Below the pieces are notes generated by a model. The model was not told where the DNA came from and did not search any database. It worked only from the letters and a program-made list of their open reading frames with translations. This document shows positions 21,345 to 33,200 of a stretch of DNA of 64,000 bases, in pieces. The DNA comes from Gymnothorax reevesii (Eukaryota; Chordata; Actinopteri; Anguilliformes; Muraenidae): the NCBI GenBank assembly GCA_029721435.1, contig CM056574.1, forward strand, positions 75,311,501 through 75,375,500. Reading direction: 5' to 3'. Each line of letters opens with the position of its first letter. Within the stretch, counting starts at the first letter, position 1. The translations under genes were made by a program, and so were the position numbers.

Positions 21345-23545
21345 ATATCTAGGCGCTGCTCAGGGTGGTGCAGCGTGGCGTAGTGTGGCACAGCCCATGC
21401 AGTGGTAATTTCGTCCGGTGTAGCCTGTGTTGTGGTAATTTCGTGCGGTGCAACACCATGTGCAGCCTCTTTGGCAATTTGGTAGACGGACGTGCGCCGA
21501 GATGGGCGTGGTGGCATAGTAGGGGGAGATGTCACACATTCATCAAGACGCAGAGACAATTTCGTAGAAAAAGTCTCCGCTGAAGTTGCGCAGAAAACTC
21601 GCCAGCTCCAACCTGGTTTACTTTCTGTGCAGTGGTAATTTGGCTGACCGGCGCACAGTGCGCACACGTCACCGAAACCTCACAGGCAGGTTTCCAGAAT
21701 GTCAGGCACATTTCAATGCAATAAATCATTACAGCAAGTACTGTTTAATGTAACTATCTGAATCAGGACATAAATTATCGTATCTATATCGATTGTCCTG
21801 ATGTCAGATTAAAGGCGGTTGGCACGCGTAATGGAAACTCTACCTGGCTTAATCAACGCAGCTGAATCTGTGATGGAAACTAACGACTTCACATCTTTCT
21901 CAGCCAACCACATATATAATGCTTGCGTTCTTTGCTCAGTGAAGCCGCTTGCATACTGGACGTGAAAAAAGTTTTTTCGCTGGACTGATTGCAGTCAAAG
22001 TCAATGCAAAGACGCGAATATACGCATCTGTTTATTCTTCTGTTTTCTTCCGTTGAAGATAGACTACAGTCTTTATTTGGTCTCTCTTTTGAAAATTAGT
22101 CAGATGGATTGAACAGATTTACGCTTTATTTCCACACAAAAGATAAAATAGGCTTCAAATAAATAAATAAAATAGTGCTTGTAGTCAGTGACCAAATGTA
22201 TTCCATGACCATTGACATTGTGAATTATATATCGCATGCACGATAAAGACTGTCCGACGCGAAATGCTCCATGTCCGGCAGCCAGCAAAAAGTAAAAGTA
22301 TTGATATGAGAACAGATTTATAATGAAATAAAGAATAAAAATATACCAACAACAAACAGAACATCCAAAAAAGATGGCCCGCAAATAAATAAATTGCAGT
22401 GTTCATTGGATGTTTTGTTTGTTGTTAAAATGTTTCTTTTTTATTCTTTATTTCGTTATCAATCTGTTCTAATCATCCTCTTTTTTGGGCTGTCAGGCAC
22501 GGAGTATTTTGCATTTAATGTTCGACAGGCATTGAACATTGTCCCGCGCCAATGTCGACTCACTTTATTGAGCAGAGCTTAAATGGAAGCATTGATTGAA
22601 ATTCTCGGTACTCATCTTGAAGAACTGGGCCCTCTTATCAAAACTTTCACGCTTAATATCTAAAAGATTCAGTAGATTTGAAGAAATTAAAAACAATAAT
22701 CAACTGTCAGACTTAAGTTATATTGAAACCATCCGACTGTCGGACACGTAAACACTGCTTTCAACGCAGCAACGCAATCTGTCGTGCGAAAAATTTGTTT
22801 TGCGTCCAGTGTGCAAGCGGCTTAATACTACTATTATTGTCGCGTAGCTTTTATCGTTTTTAGTGGGGGAAAGGAATACAGCCTGATTGCTATGATCTCG
22901 TACTGAGTTGAGATCACATAGGCCTTTTGAAAATAAATGTGTCACGTATCTTGCATTGTTGTCCGTGCATGTTAATGACAAAATTTTTAGCAGCAACAGG
23001 GTGTAATAATAGGATCATGCCATCCATCGTTTCTCTTCCCAATGATGTAGGCAGAAGAAATAAATGAGCAACCGTTGTATTTCATTCCAACTTCATATGT
23101 TGGAATGATCTGACGTAGTTTTAGTTTTGAAATTCCATTCAAGTTCGCGAATGGAAATAATTTGAGAATGCCTCATATTTATAATGCTTAATAGAGATGT
23201 AAGTGGTGCAGAAAACAAACCTGAAGCAGCAAAGTAAAATGCAACATTAACGCATAGTCAATGATATGACAGCAGCTTCTTTATTTCAACACTTTAAAGG
23301 TGAGGAGAGCTCATTTTATTGGTGATGAGTTGATTCGGCTGTGTTAAACCCACTTAAGCCTTTTCTCCTCCCTCTTTGTCACTTGCACTGGAAGGAGGGA
23401 CAAAGAGAGGGCAGAGGAGTACTTGCGCAAGGCTACGCCGGGCACGAAATTGTAACATACACCTGGACACACCCCGCTGGCGCAGCGCTCCCACTATTTG
23501 GCGCACCTGTGCCGTGTCTGCGCCTGGTCTACGAATTTAGAGCCC
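21345..23545. other. 2.2-kb insertion block of uncertain type inside the LINE
   Basis: This block separates the two halves of the LINE reverse transcriptase. Its left part (to about 21720) is GC-rich with repeated GTGGTAATTTCGT words. Its right part (about 23340-23540) is again GC-rich with GCGC words. The centre is the palindromic element at 21938-22830. I cannot match its two ends as clean inverted repeats, so it may be several insertions or an insertion plus deletion. Confidence 0.45.
21938..22830. repeat. Foldback (palindromic) element of about 890 bp
   Basis: The ends AGCCGCTTGCATACTGGACG (near 21941) and AGCCGCTTGCACACTGGACG (read inward from about 22824) are inverted. The innermost arms, 22309-22367 and 22409-22469, match along about 60 bases, and intermediate words near 22245 and 22537 match too. 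All pairs share one centre near 22388, so the whole piece is a single imperfect palindrome. No protein is encoded. Confidence 0.7.
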
Positions 23546-24506
23546 AAAGAGTGGTGGTCACTGGAATCTCATCTCAGCTAGGTATGGTGGGGAGTAGCGT
23601 CCCTCAGGGATTAGTGTTGAGACACCTGCTGTTCCTCATCTACGTTAATGACCTTGATAGAAATATTGAGAGTAAATTAGTAAAATTTTTGGATGATACT
23701 AAATTGGGAGGTTTGGCAAATAGTTTAGACTCTTCTAAAGTGATCCAGGAGGATTCGGATAGAATCCAGAGTTGGGCAGAAATGTGGCAAATTAAATTTA
23801 ATTTAGCAAAATGTGAAGTTGTACATGTAGTTAATAAAAACATTAGACAGGATTACTTCATGGGAGGTTTAAAACTGGAATGTGCTCCACATGAAAAAGA
23901 TCTGGGAGTGATTGTAAACCAAACCCTCTCAGGTTCTAGTCATTGAGTCGTAGCAGTCGAAAAAAGCCAATCAGATGCTGGGATACATTGCCAATAGTAT
24001 TGAGTACAAATCCAAGGAGGTGATACTCCTCTTGGACAACACATTTGTCTGATTTGTCACATCTGGAGTATTGTGTACAGTTCTGTGGACAATGCTTTAA
24101 GAACGATATAGAGGCTCTGGAAAAAGTTGAGAGAAGAGCAACTAAGCTGATTCCGGGTCTAAAAGATAAAAGCTATGAGAACAGGCTGAAGATCCTTAAT
24201 CTCTTTAGTCTTAGGAAAAGGAGACTCAGGCGTGATCTGATTGAGGTCTTTAAATATGTCAAAAGGATTAACAAAGTGAATTATGTAGGATTCCTTCGGC
24301 CAAGTTCAGTAAGTAGAATTCGGGGTCATAAATGGAAGTTGACCAAGGGTAAATTTAGCACTGATATTAGGAAACATTTTTTCTCCCAAAGAGTATTTTC
24401 GATGTGGAACAGCTTGCCTGACCATATTGTTGAGGCCGAAACCTTGGCAATTTTCAAGAGCAGGCTTGACTTAAAGCTAGATACCATTGAAACATTGAGC
24501 ATCTGA
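23545..24506 (+). pseudogene. CR1-like reverse transcriptase, 3' half and C-terminal region
   Basis: Contains SSVPQGLVL (near 23604), YVNDLD (near 23641), then KFLDDTKLGG (near 23683), where the catalytic FADDTK box has become FLDDTK, and later HEKDLGVI (near 23891). A frameshift lies near 23946-24040. The C-terminal domain then runs open from HLEYCVQF to a stop at 24504-24506, followed by the tail CGGCCTGTTCTCGCC and ATGTT repeats up to about 24605. Confidence 0.85.
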
Positions 24507-24605
24507 AGTGATATATTCACAATAGGTAAAAGAAACTGGCGAGCCTAGTTGGGCTGAACGGCCTGTTCTCGCCACCCATGTTATGTTATGTTGTGTTATG
24601 TTAAA

Positions 24606-25534
24606 TGGTACTCCTGCATTACTCATCCTTCAAAATATAAGATTAGCCACCGGAGTCCAGAGCCTAGACTGTCTAGAGCCTGAGCTACTGATTTAGCAAT
24701 GACCCGTGGCAGCCATCTTGGAAAATGGCCACTGCTGTGATGCCCCTATATCCAAAAATAATCTTTAGGGTATACCCTAACAGTGTGCTAAAGCTCATGC
24801 TTCTATCGTAAAATACACAATCCATTCACTTATCTGCTGGACTATCGAGTATTTATCCAAACGACTGGTCAGGGTCATGTAATAGCTTGTGCAATCAGAA
24901 GTTATTGAAATCATGAGTTTTTGTTGATGTTCGTGGCCGTGATGGCGTGGCGAATTCTGATGTCTCGCCATGAAACACGAGATTACTATAATTTGTGAAT
25001 ATTTCATTGTATCTCCACCAAATTTCAGATATATGTTCATTCTGTGCTAATTAAATTGACATATCAATTGAGCTTGGGCGTGCCCCGGTGGCTTTATAGA
25101 GCCAACAAACACATGGCCATTTTGACACCAAGATGCACAAATTTTCTTGAAATGTGATCACCCCATCACATAGGGTTCAAAATTGAGTTTTTTTGTAAAT
25201 TGTTTTTGAAACAATTTTTTTTTTTTGCCAAACAAGAAGAGAGCTGTTAGCCATTTCGTTTGTTTTTACACAGTCTCTGTCCTTCTTCCACCTTTATTGC
25301 AGGGAAGTCCCACTAAGACAGAGTTCTCTTTTGCAGGGGAGCCCTGATTACAATAAAACAATTAAAATGAAAGGTTAATGACAAACAGCACACACAAAAA
25401 TACACAAAAGTCAGAAACAACAATTTCAGATTAAAGGAATAACAAGTTTGTAGAATAAAACATAATAAAAATAAAATAAGATAAAAAGATAAGATGAATA
25501 AAAATGAATGATTTTATATATATATATATATATA
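24606..25534. other. Unassigned intron sequence
   Basis: About 930 bases with no gene recognised. It includes A- and T-rich stretches and ends in a TA microsatellite (about 25516-25534), which was the target of the next Tc1 element. Confidence 0.4.
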
Positions 25535-27165
25535 CAGTATCTCACAAAAGTGACTACACCCTTCACATTTCGACTATTAATTTAGTATATCTCTTTAAGG
25601 GACAACGTTACAGAAATGAAAACTGAATATATTCTAGAGTAGTCATTGCACAATAGGTGTAGCAGTGTAGATTTTCTGCACTGTCCAAATAACGGAACAA
25701 ACAGTCACTATTTCCAAAATGGGTGGCAACAAAAGTGAGTACACCTCACCGTCAACATGCCAAATTGTGTCCATAGTGTCAATATTTAGTGTGACCGCCA
25801 TTGTTGTCCAGCACTGCCTTGATTCTCCGAGGCATGGAATTCACCAGAGCTGCACAGGTTGTTGCTGGGATCCTCCACTCCTCCATGACAACATCACGGA
25901 GCTGGTGGATGTTGGACACCTGCTGCTCCTCCACCTTCCTCTTGAGGATGCCCCACCGGTGCTCAATGGGATTCATGTCTGGAGACATACTTAGCCATAC
26001 CATCACCTTCAGCTTCTTCAGGAAGGCAGTTGTCATCTTGGAGGTGTGTTTTGGGTCGTTATCATGTTGGAAAACAGCCGTGCGGCCCAGTTTCTGAAGG
26101 GAGGGCGTCATGTTCTGCTTCAGAATATCGCAGTACATGTTGGATCCATTATTCCATTAATGAAGTGCAGCTCCCCAGGACCAGAAGCACTCATGCAGCC
26201 CCAGACCATAATGCTGTCAGCACCATGTTTGACTGTAGGCAGTACACACTTGTTTTGATACTTCTCACCAGGGCACCACCACACATGCTGGACACCATCT
26301 GAGCCGAGCAAGTTTATCTTGGTCTCATCAGACCACAGAACATGGTTCTAGTAGTTCATGTTCTTGGACTGGTTGTCTTCAACAAACTGTTTTCGGGCTT
26401 TCTTGTGGGCTAGCTTCAGAAGAGGCTTCCATCTTGGCTGACGGCCATGCAGACCAACTTTGCGCAGAGCATGGCGTATGGTCTGAGCACAGACAGGCTG
26501 TTATCCCACTGCTACAACCTTGTTAGCAATGCTGCCAGCACTCCTGCATCTGTATTCTGAAGCCAACTTGTGCACCTGGCACAGAGCACGAGGACTCAAC
26601 CTCTTCAGTCGACCCTGACGAGGCCTTTTCCGAGCAGAACTCGTCTTGGAAAACCGCTGGATAACCTTGGCCATCGTGCTGTAGCTCAGTTTCATGGTTT
26701 CACCGATCTTCATGTAGCTTAGACCATCTTTGTGGAGAGCCACAATTCTCTTTTTCAGATCCTCAGAGAGTTCTTTCCCATGAGGTGCCATGTTAACCCT
26801 ACAGTGACCAGAAATGAGAGCATTGAACTTAAAGCACTACAATTTAACCCTTCAACATGTTACACAACCTCATATGGCCCAGTCGAACAGACAAAAGCAT
26901 GAACATGATGAACAAGTCGTGTTTCATTGCTTGGTTGACCATTATCAATTGGGGTGTGTACTCACTTTTGTTGCCATCCATTTTTGAAATTGTGACTGTT
27001 TGTTCAGGTATTTGGACAGTGCAGTAAATCTACACTGCTACACATATTGTACCATGACCACTCTAGAATATATAGAAGTTTCACTTCTGTAGCAATGTCC
27101 CTTGAAAAGATATCATAAATTAATTGTCATAATGTGAGGAGTGTACTCACTTTTGTGAGATACTG
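25535..27165 (-). mobile_element. Tc1-like transposon, family B
   Basis: Inverted ends CAGTATCTCACAAAAGTGA lie next to TA on both sides. The left end sits in a TA microsatellite and the right end borders a TA/CA repeat. Inverted similarity continues inward for over 150 bases. The interior is a minus-strand transposase remnant. TA targets and the gene order are typical of Tc1 elements. Confidence 0.92.
25779..26791 (-). pseudogene. Tc1-like transposase, family B
   Basis: Starting at 26791 on the minus strand, MAPHGKELSEDLKKRIVALH opens the helix-turn-helix region, with SYMKIGETMKLSYSTMAKVI after it and a stop near 26501. The catalytic part has VFQHDNDPKHTS (near 26070) and DMNPIEHRWG (near 25975). 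The spacing from this Asp to the Glu is 32 residues, against 34 in standard Tc1 DD34E enzymes, suggesting a two-residue loss. The terminal GGHTKY is preserved. Stops and shifts between the blocks disable it. Confidence 0.88.
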
Positions 27166-27189
27166 TATATATACACACACACACACACA

Positions 27190-28280
27190 CATAAGAACAT
27201 AGGACAGAGAAAAATCTATGAGAAAATCTTACCATTAACTATAAGCAAGTACATCTGGCCTCCAGAGTCAAAGTATCCAACACTAAAGGGCACAAAGGCT
27301 GTCTAGCTTCAAGGTATCCTGGAAAGTATTCCACATACAAGGTGCGAATGCGCTAAAAGAGTTACGACCCAAATTTGTTCTAGTCCTGGGAGCCTCTCAC
27401 AAAAACCATTTTTGTGATCTGGTATGCCGACTTCTGATTTTGATGGACAAGAGCTTATTGAGATACGGGGGAAGTTTGCCTATCAAAGCTTTATAAATAA
27501 ACTAAACTGCATTTCTGCAGAGAAAATGCAAAGTGTGCTTGCTCAAATGCTGCCTTCAACAGTGAATGGATCAGATATGAGAAGCATTGACCGTGTTAAT
27601 TGTATTGAATGAATACATCCCCAGTCATACTTACCAGATGCAGGCAACAATGGCATCATCTTTCCATATCAACATGCATGCAAACATATCAGAAAAATTA
27701 GTTTGTCTGTCTCTCTCTCTCTCTCTCTCTCCCCCCCTGTCTCTCACACACACACACACACACACACACGCAAACACGCATACGCACCATCTGACATATT
27801 TTAAAGGACAAATTTCAAAGCGCGACCGGCCTGTTCAATAGCTGATGCTGTATTTTTATCAGTGAGAAACACAGGCAGAGCACAGTGTTTCTCTCTCTTT
27901 CTCTGCATCTGTCACACAGGGTCATGGTTTAGACATGAAAATGTCATGAACATCATTTAGAAGGAAGATTTCTCCTTTCTACCCTTTTCTATGCTTTTCA
28001 ATTTAATTCAAAACTCAGCTGTAACTGCCACAGTCTCTGCTCCTCTCTCTCCGAATCACTGCCCCTAACAACACACTCTGTCAAGGTTTAAAAGAAGGAG
28101 TCCTTCTTTCAGTCATTTCAATGGTCCAGACTTTTGTGTGTGTATCTGCCTTGTGTGTGTGTGTGTTTTGTCTGGCAGGGCTTTTGTAAGTTTGTGTCTG
28201 AGTCTCTAATCAGCAGCACCTGCATTGTCTACCAGTGCAGCGTGTTCTATAGAATCCTAATCAAGAATGTTTGTTGAAGG
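27190..28280. repeat. Copy of the microsatellite-bearing long repeat
   Basis: Shares words with copies at 39500-40240 and 42270-42930: GCAGAGAAAATGCAAAGTGT (near 27518), CTCCTTTCTACCCTTTTCTA (near 27971), and a TCTCT/CACA microsatellite at about 27708-27775. It shows no coding sequence. It seems to be a dispersed multi-kb repeat of unknown type. Confidence 0.6.
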
Positions 28281-28418
28281 AATAAGCCCGAGAAGCAGTG
28301 GGTTACAGTGATTTTATAACGGCAGAGGGGAATTTGAAGGCACAGTGTGCGGTGTAGTGCCTTAGTGCCCCTCCGCCGTTATAAAATCACAGTAACCCAC
28401 TGCTTCAAGGGGCTTATT
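28281..28418. mobile_element. 138-bp hairpin MITE
   Basis: The ends AATAAGCCC and GGGCTTATT begin inverted arms of about 50 bases including AGCAGTGGGTTACAGTGATT. In the related repeat at about 40160 the corresponding site reads straight on (GTTTGTAGAAGCTTAATAAC), which suggests an empty site. One arm recurs near 36807. No target duplication is obvious. Confidence 0.6.
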
Positions 28419-28573
28419 GCTTTTATAAAATGGTTACCCTCGAGAGGTCACGTGACCTGCAGACGCGATGGTTGCAGAACTGTGAAGCTACAGTCCCGAA
28501 TTCCCCCAATTTGATTTAAAATCCGGTTGAACTGTTTATTTTTACCAACAAGTTATTCTACTGATAGTTAAAA

Positions 28574-29389
28574 TGTCAGAGAAAAAAATTTAAAGTTGCC
28601 TGCTGCATCTCCTGCAGGGAAACGGTAAAAATCGACAACGAGCAGCAAGATTTCTTCTGAAACGACAACAGCAGATGCCATTTCCCTGGCTTTAGACAAA
28701 CAACAGGATTGACTGGAGGCTGTGGTAACTCAGCCCGTTGCAGCCGCTGTAGACACTCTGCGGCTGAAAATGGACGAACATATGACCGCAATGAGGGCTC
28801 TGATGGGCAAAATGGACACATTTCAGTCTGAAATGAGAGGGGTAAAGCGAGATGTGAACAGCTGTTCCGCTGAGCTAGATAAATTATGTTTAAAAGTCTC
28901 CGAAATGGAAGATAGGGAAAGAATGCATAATGTGAGATTGGTAGGCCTGGCAAGGGATCGTGAAGGGGGGGGGGGGACGCAATTAGCTTTTTGCAGAAAA
29001 TGCTCCCAAAATGGATTCCTGCACTTGGGAACAAAACCATTCAAATTGAACGAGCTCACAGGATTTATGGCTCTAACCCTAACGCGGAAAAGACTATTCA
29101 AAGTTTTAAGGTACCAAGACCGCCAAGCTATCCTGCAAGGAGCTCGAAGGCAAATGAAAATGGACAGATCCTCGATGCGGGGAAAACACTGAGATTTTTT
29201 GCAGACGATTGCACATACACGGTTCAAAGGAGGAAGGAGTATGGTGGAATATGGAAAGAACTGCTAGCAATGGGTGTTCAATCCTTCCTAATTTACCTGG
29301 CAACATTAAGAGTGAAGTACAAAGGTGAACAATTTTCTTTCTCATCGATTGTGGACACACGGGCATTCAAGGAGAAGCTCCCTCATTGA
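28574..29389 (+). pseudogene. L1 ORF1 (RNA-binding coiled-coil protein), disabled
   Basis: The N-terminal half (from about 28574) is a heptad-rich helix (for example MDEHMTAMRALMGKMDTFQS, near 28770), expected to trimerise as in L1 ORF1p. After MEDRERMHNVRLVGL the frame is lost at a G run near 28967-28977. The RNA-binding and C-terminal domain continues in another frame with IQIERAHRIYG (near 29037) and ends with RAFKEKLPH. A stop near 28590 and another near 28710 also interrupt the start. Confidence 0.82.
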
Positions 29390-30279
29390 TTAACAAGGAG
29401 TGAACTCACATACCCGCCACAGAGGCAGGGTAACCGAGATGAAATAGAAGTTGGTAAAGATGGGCCTGCCGACGCTATGAACTGGCATGCAAGATGGTGA
29501 TGATTACGGTATTTTTCCTCTTTGTAGGTCGGAAAGAGTGGTTAGCAACCTCAACCACACCAGTTGCTAAAGGACATGAGACTGGTCGGTCGGCTAATGG
29601 ACTTTCAATATTACATTACTGAGGCCAATGGTCAATTGTTCTGTTTTCAGACAAATAATGACATATTTACGTATAATATGTTTCAGGTTAATAGGCTATC
29701 TGATGGTTTTGACTGACATACTGGTGGTTTGACTTGGACTACTAATGTTCTTGGTAGCTATAATTTCATTTGATCCTTCTCCTGTTTCCACACATGCAAA
29801 TTGTATAACGCGACTGTCAGTTGGAGACATACTGGTAATGTTATTTTGTCAATTTGTTGGCAACCACAAAGGCAGGTTGAAAATTGGTAAAGAAATGCTG
29901 CCATTTATTTTTATTCAATTTAATTTTTTAAAATATATTTTTTTTTCATGTAATCATTTATCCCTACATTTTATAAGCAGCCTGAGCGTAACTAGTTATT
30001 TACTCAGCGAAGTCAAATAAGATACCTAAAGGATAATAATGGATAACCAAATAGGCAATATAAGGGCCTTACTAAACAGTTTACGTTTTTCAGGGATGGG
30101 GATCGTTCTGTGAACTGCAAATGCAGCTGTCACGCTTCTTGGAAACACATTTGGGTAATAGGGTCTGCGGCAGGGGGAGGGGGGAGGGATTTTACCTCAG
30201 CATATATGTAATGGGAAAGCTGAACAACTCTATGTTGTCGTAAAATTGCAGAACAACTTTTTGATAATGGTTAAGTTAT

Positions 30280-33200
30280 GTTTTATGTTGGAATGTCGTA
30301 GGGTCACTAAAATCTAAAATAAAATGCACAAAACGCTTAGATTTTCTTAATTGACAAGGGATAGATGTAGCATTTATCCAAGAAACGCATCTAAATCCTG
30401 GAGACATTTCGCGGTTGCAGAACAGAATATATAAAGTTTCCGTTTCGTCCTGCGGTAACTCCCAATCGAGAGGGACAGCCACTCTTATGAAACGAAGTGA
30501 AAATTTAACAGTTATAAAGTCGGGTCAAGATAACTTGGGTCGTTTTGCCTTCATCTGCACGAGGATTCAAGGCAGGAAAGTAGCATTTGTGTCCGTGTAT
30601 AAACCAGCAGTTTTGGATAGTGCATTTTATCCTTCCCTTACATGCGAATTAGTGACACTGATTATGATTTAATAATAGGTGGTGATATGAATGCATGATG
30701 TGCACAATTGAATGTTGACAGGTCTTCATTGCTTTGTCCATCACACGCTCAGCAATTGGCATCTAATGCTCTTAATTCATTTATGAATGATTTGAATTTG
30801 TGTGATGTTTGGCGTATACATTATTTTGATATTAAGGATTATACTTGCCTGTCTGGTCGCCACAAGACTTTTGCGGGAATAGATTATTTTCTAGTTTCTC
30901 GTAATCTTAATGTGAATGTAGTTTCAACATCAATTCTCACAGCCGCGCTTTCGGATCACAGTCCTATAACGGTTCACCAGGACATAGGTTTCAAAATACA
31001 GAAAAGTCCTTGTTGGCGTTTTAAAGCAACCCTATTACAAAATGATGATTTTGTTAGAGGATTTAAGGAGAATTTAGTTCACTGTATCCAGCAGAATGAA
31101 GAATCTACTAATGACCCCATGTTTGTCTGGATGGCTATTAAAGGGTTCATCAGAAACTTTACCTCGTCTTTCACATCCAGTTTGAAAAAAAACTAGAAAC
31201 AAACAAATTAATTATCTAGAGGAACAGTGTGAACTACTTGAACAAAAGCTTCAAAAAAGGAGTATACTTCTACTGTCAATATTAGTTTCTGTGAGGTATC
31301 GTTCAGGAACCTCTCGCAAGAGAGTGCAATCCAAAAAACGTCTGCCTTTATTGGAGTTAGAGTCAAAGCCAGAAAACACAGGAATTGCCAAGCCTCAATA
31401 CGAAATCCAAAAACAGTATCGACTAGACAGGCCGGGGTCAGAACCAGGAAGACAGATGGGCAGAGGCACAAAAACGATAGTTAAAAAGTCATCGTCGTTG
31501 GGCAAAGCCAATGGTCAGGGCATCCACCCTTGTGGCACAGGGCATCCAAACTAAGAACTCGTGGTCATACAAAAATAGGTCAAAATCCATAAAGGCAAAA
31601 ACAGTTCAAAAAGGGCAATGGCAAGAATCAGGGTCGGACTATCCCGTAGAAGAGAAACAATAATCAAAGGCGTACAAGGAGCTCGGCAGAATGAAATATT
31701 GATCAACGTTCTGACAAGAGCTGTGAGTGAAAAGACTCCTAATATACACACAGGAAAGGTCACATGTTATACAGAGATCAGCTGTGGGGAATGAGGCTAA
31801 TTACATTGGGAGAATCACGTGAGGGAAACCCCAACCACGGAAATTGGCGAGAGACGAAATACGAACGGGAATCACACAAACAGCCTATGACATTTAAACA
31901 GCTCCGGTCCAGGAGTTCTACGTGCACAGGTAACAAGAGCAGGAAAGTAATTAAGCACGTGCAAGAGATTCTCGCTGTGCTTAGAGAGAGGATGGCGAAA
32001 AGCAAAGGGCGGAGAATAGAACAGGGCGATTGCGAAGAGGTAATTAGTCTATTAGTAGCGGTGCGGTTTTACAACTTAAACTAGAGTGCTCATTAGTAAT
32101 TAGTAATCGAATATATATGCATGGTAAGTTATGTTAGTAGACTATAATACAAAATACAAATGTTAGTCTTGTTAGTAATCAGAACAGAAGGGTGAAGGGA
32201 GAAAACGAGATTCGAAGGAATGTTTTAAACACCAGACTTCCTTTAAATCACCCGAAGTCAGTAGGCACGCAGACCAGGAAGACGGACTGAACCAACAAGA
32301 TCACAAGACAGGGGAGACAAGTGCAATGGAACTGAAACATGGAATGAACCAAAAACCTGAATGTTACAAAAACCAAAAAGAATAAATAAAAGACAATAAT
32401 CATGGACACAAAACCAGCACATAAAACATGATCAAAAACCAGAATCATGACAGTTTCAAATTAGCCAAAGCTGAATTAAATGACCTATTCTACCGGAAAG
32501 CGGAATTTATCATGCACAGCATTAGGCAGAAATATTATTTTCAGGGAAGTAGACCAAGCAGGTTACTCGCTCTCAAACTCAAACAATGTGAAACTCATTT
32601 GACAATAGATGCCATTAGATCATCTACCAAGGGTCTGGTTTCTGATCCCAGAGAAATTAACAATCCGTTTAAATTATTTTATGAAGAGTTATATTCAACT
32701 GCATCTAATTTTGATAAAGAGGCCTGTACTCAATATTTAAGGACACTTAATCTCCCAGAATTGTTGGAGGCCGAATCAGCCCATTTGGGACGACCAATAT
32801 CTTTAGAAGAATTACATATGGCATTAAAAAAGACAGCAAAAGAAAAAACACCTGGCCCTGATGGTATATCTCCTGGACTATTAATGCACTTTTGGGACAT
32901 TCTGAGCCCTGTTTTACTTAAGACCATGCATTTTGCTATTAAAAAAGGATCCTTTCATAGTCAGGTTAATACTGGGCTAATATCGCTTTTTCCCAAACCA
33001 CACAGATTGTGCAAACTTTCATCCTATTTCATTGCTTAATTCATAAATTAAGTTATATTCCAAAGTTTTGGCCATGCGACTGGAGGTTTACATGCCAAAA
33101 TTGGTGCATTTTGATCAATCTGGTTTCATGAAGGGGCGATTATCAGCGGATAACATTCGCTGCTTAATACATATCATTCATGAGACACAGGAGGTTGATA

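Larger units (their letters stand above)
16370..24605 (+). mobile_element. CR1-like LINE, interrupted by several later insertions
   Basis: Pieces in order on the + strand are: an ORF1 with a Cys motif, coiled region and GDSL-type esterase segment; an endonuclease; a reverse transcriptase; and a 3' tail with CGGCCTGTTCTCGCC followed by ATGTT repeats. This order and the pentamer-repeat tail fit the CR1 group. The insertions are a solo LTR (16591-17689), a Tc1 element (18637-20201), a short insert (about 20905-21092) and a 2.2-kb block (about 21345-23545). Ignoring the first two gives continuous reading across the joins. The LINE itself carries other stops and shifts and is dead. Confidence 0.85.

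Noticed and set aside
21345..23545. A single TIR transposon covering the whole LINE insertion block
   Set aside because: Its two ends share some GCGC-rich words but do not align as inverted repeats, and no target duplication was found.
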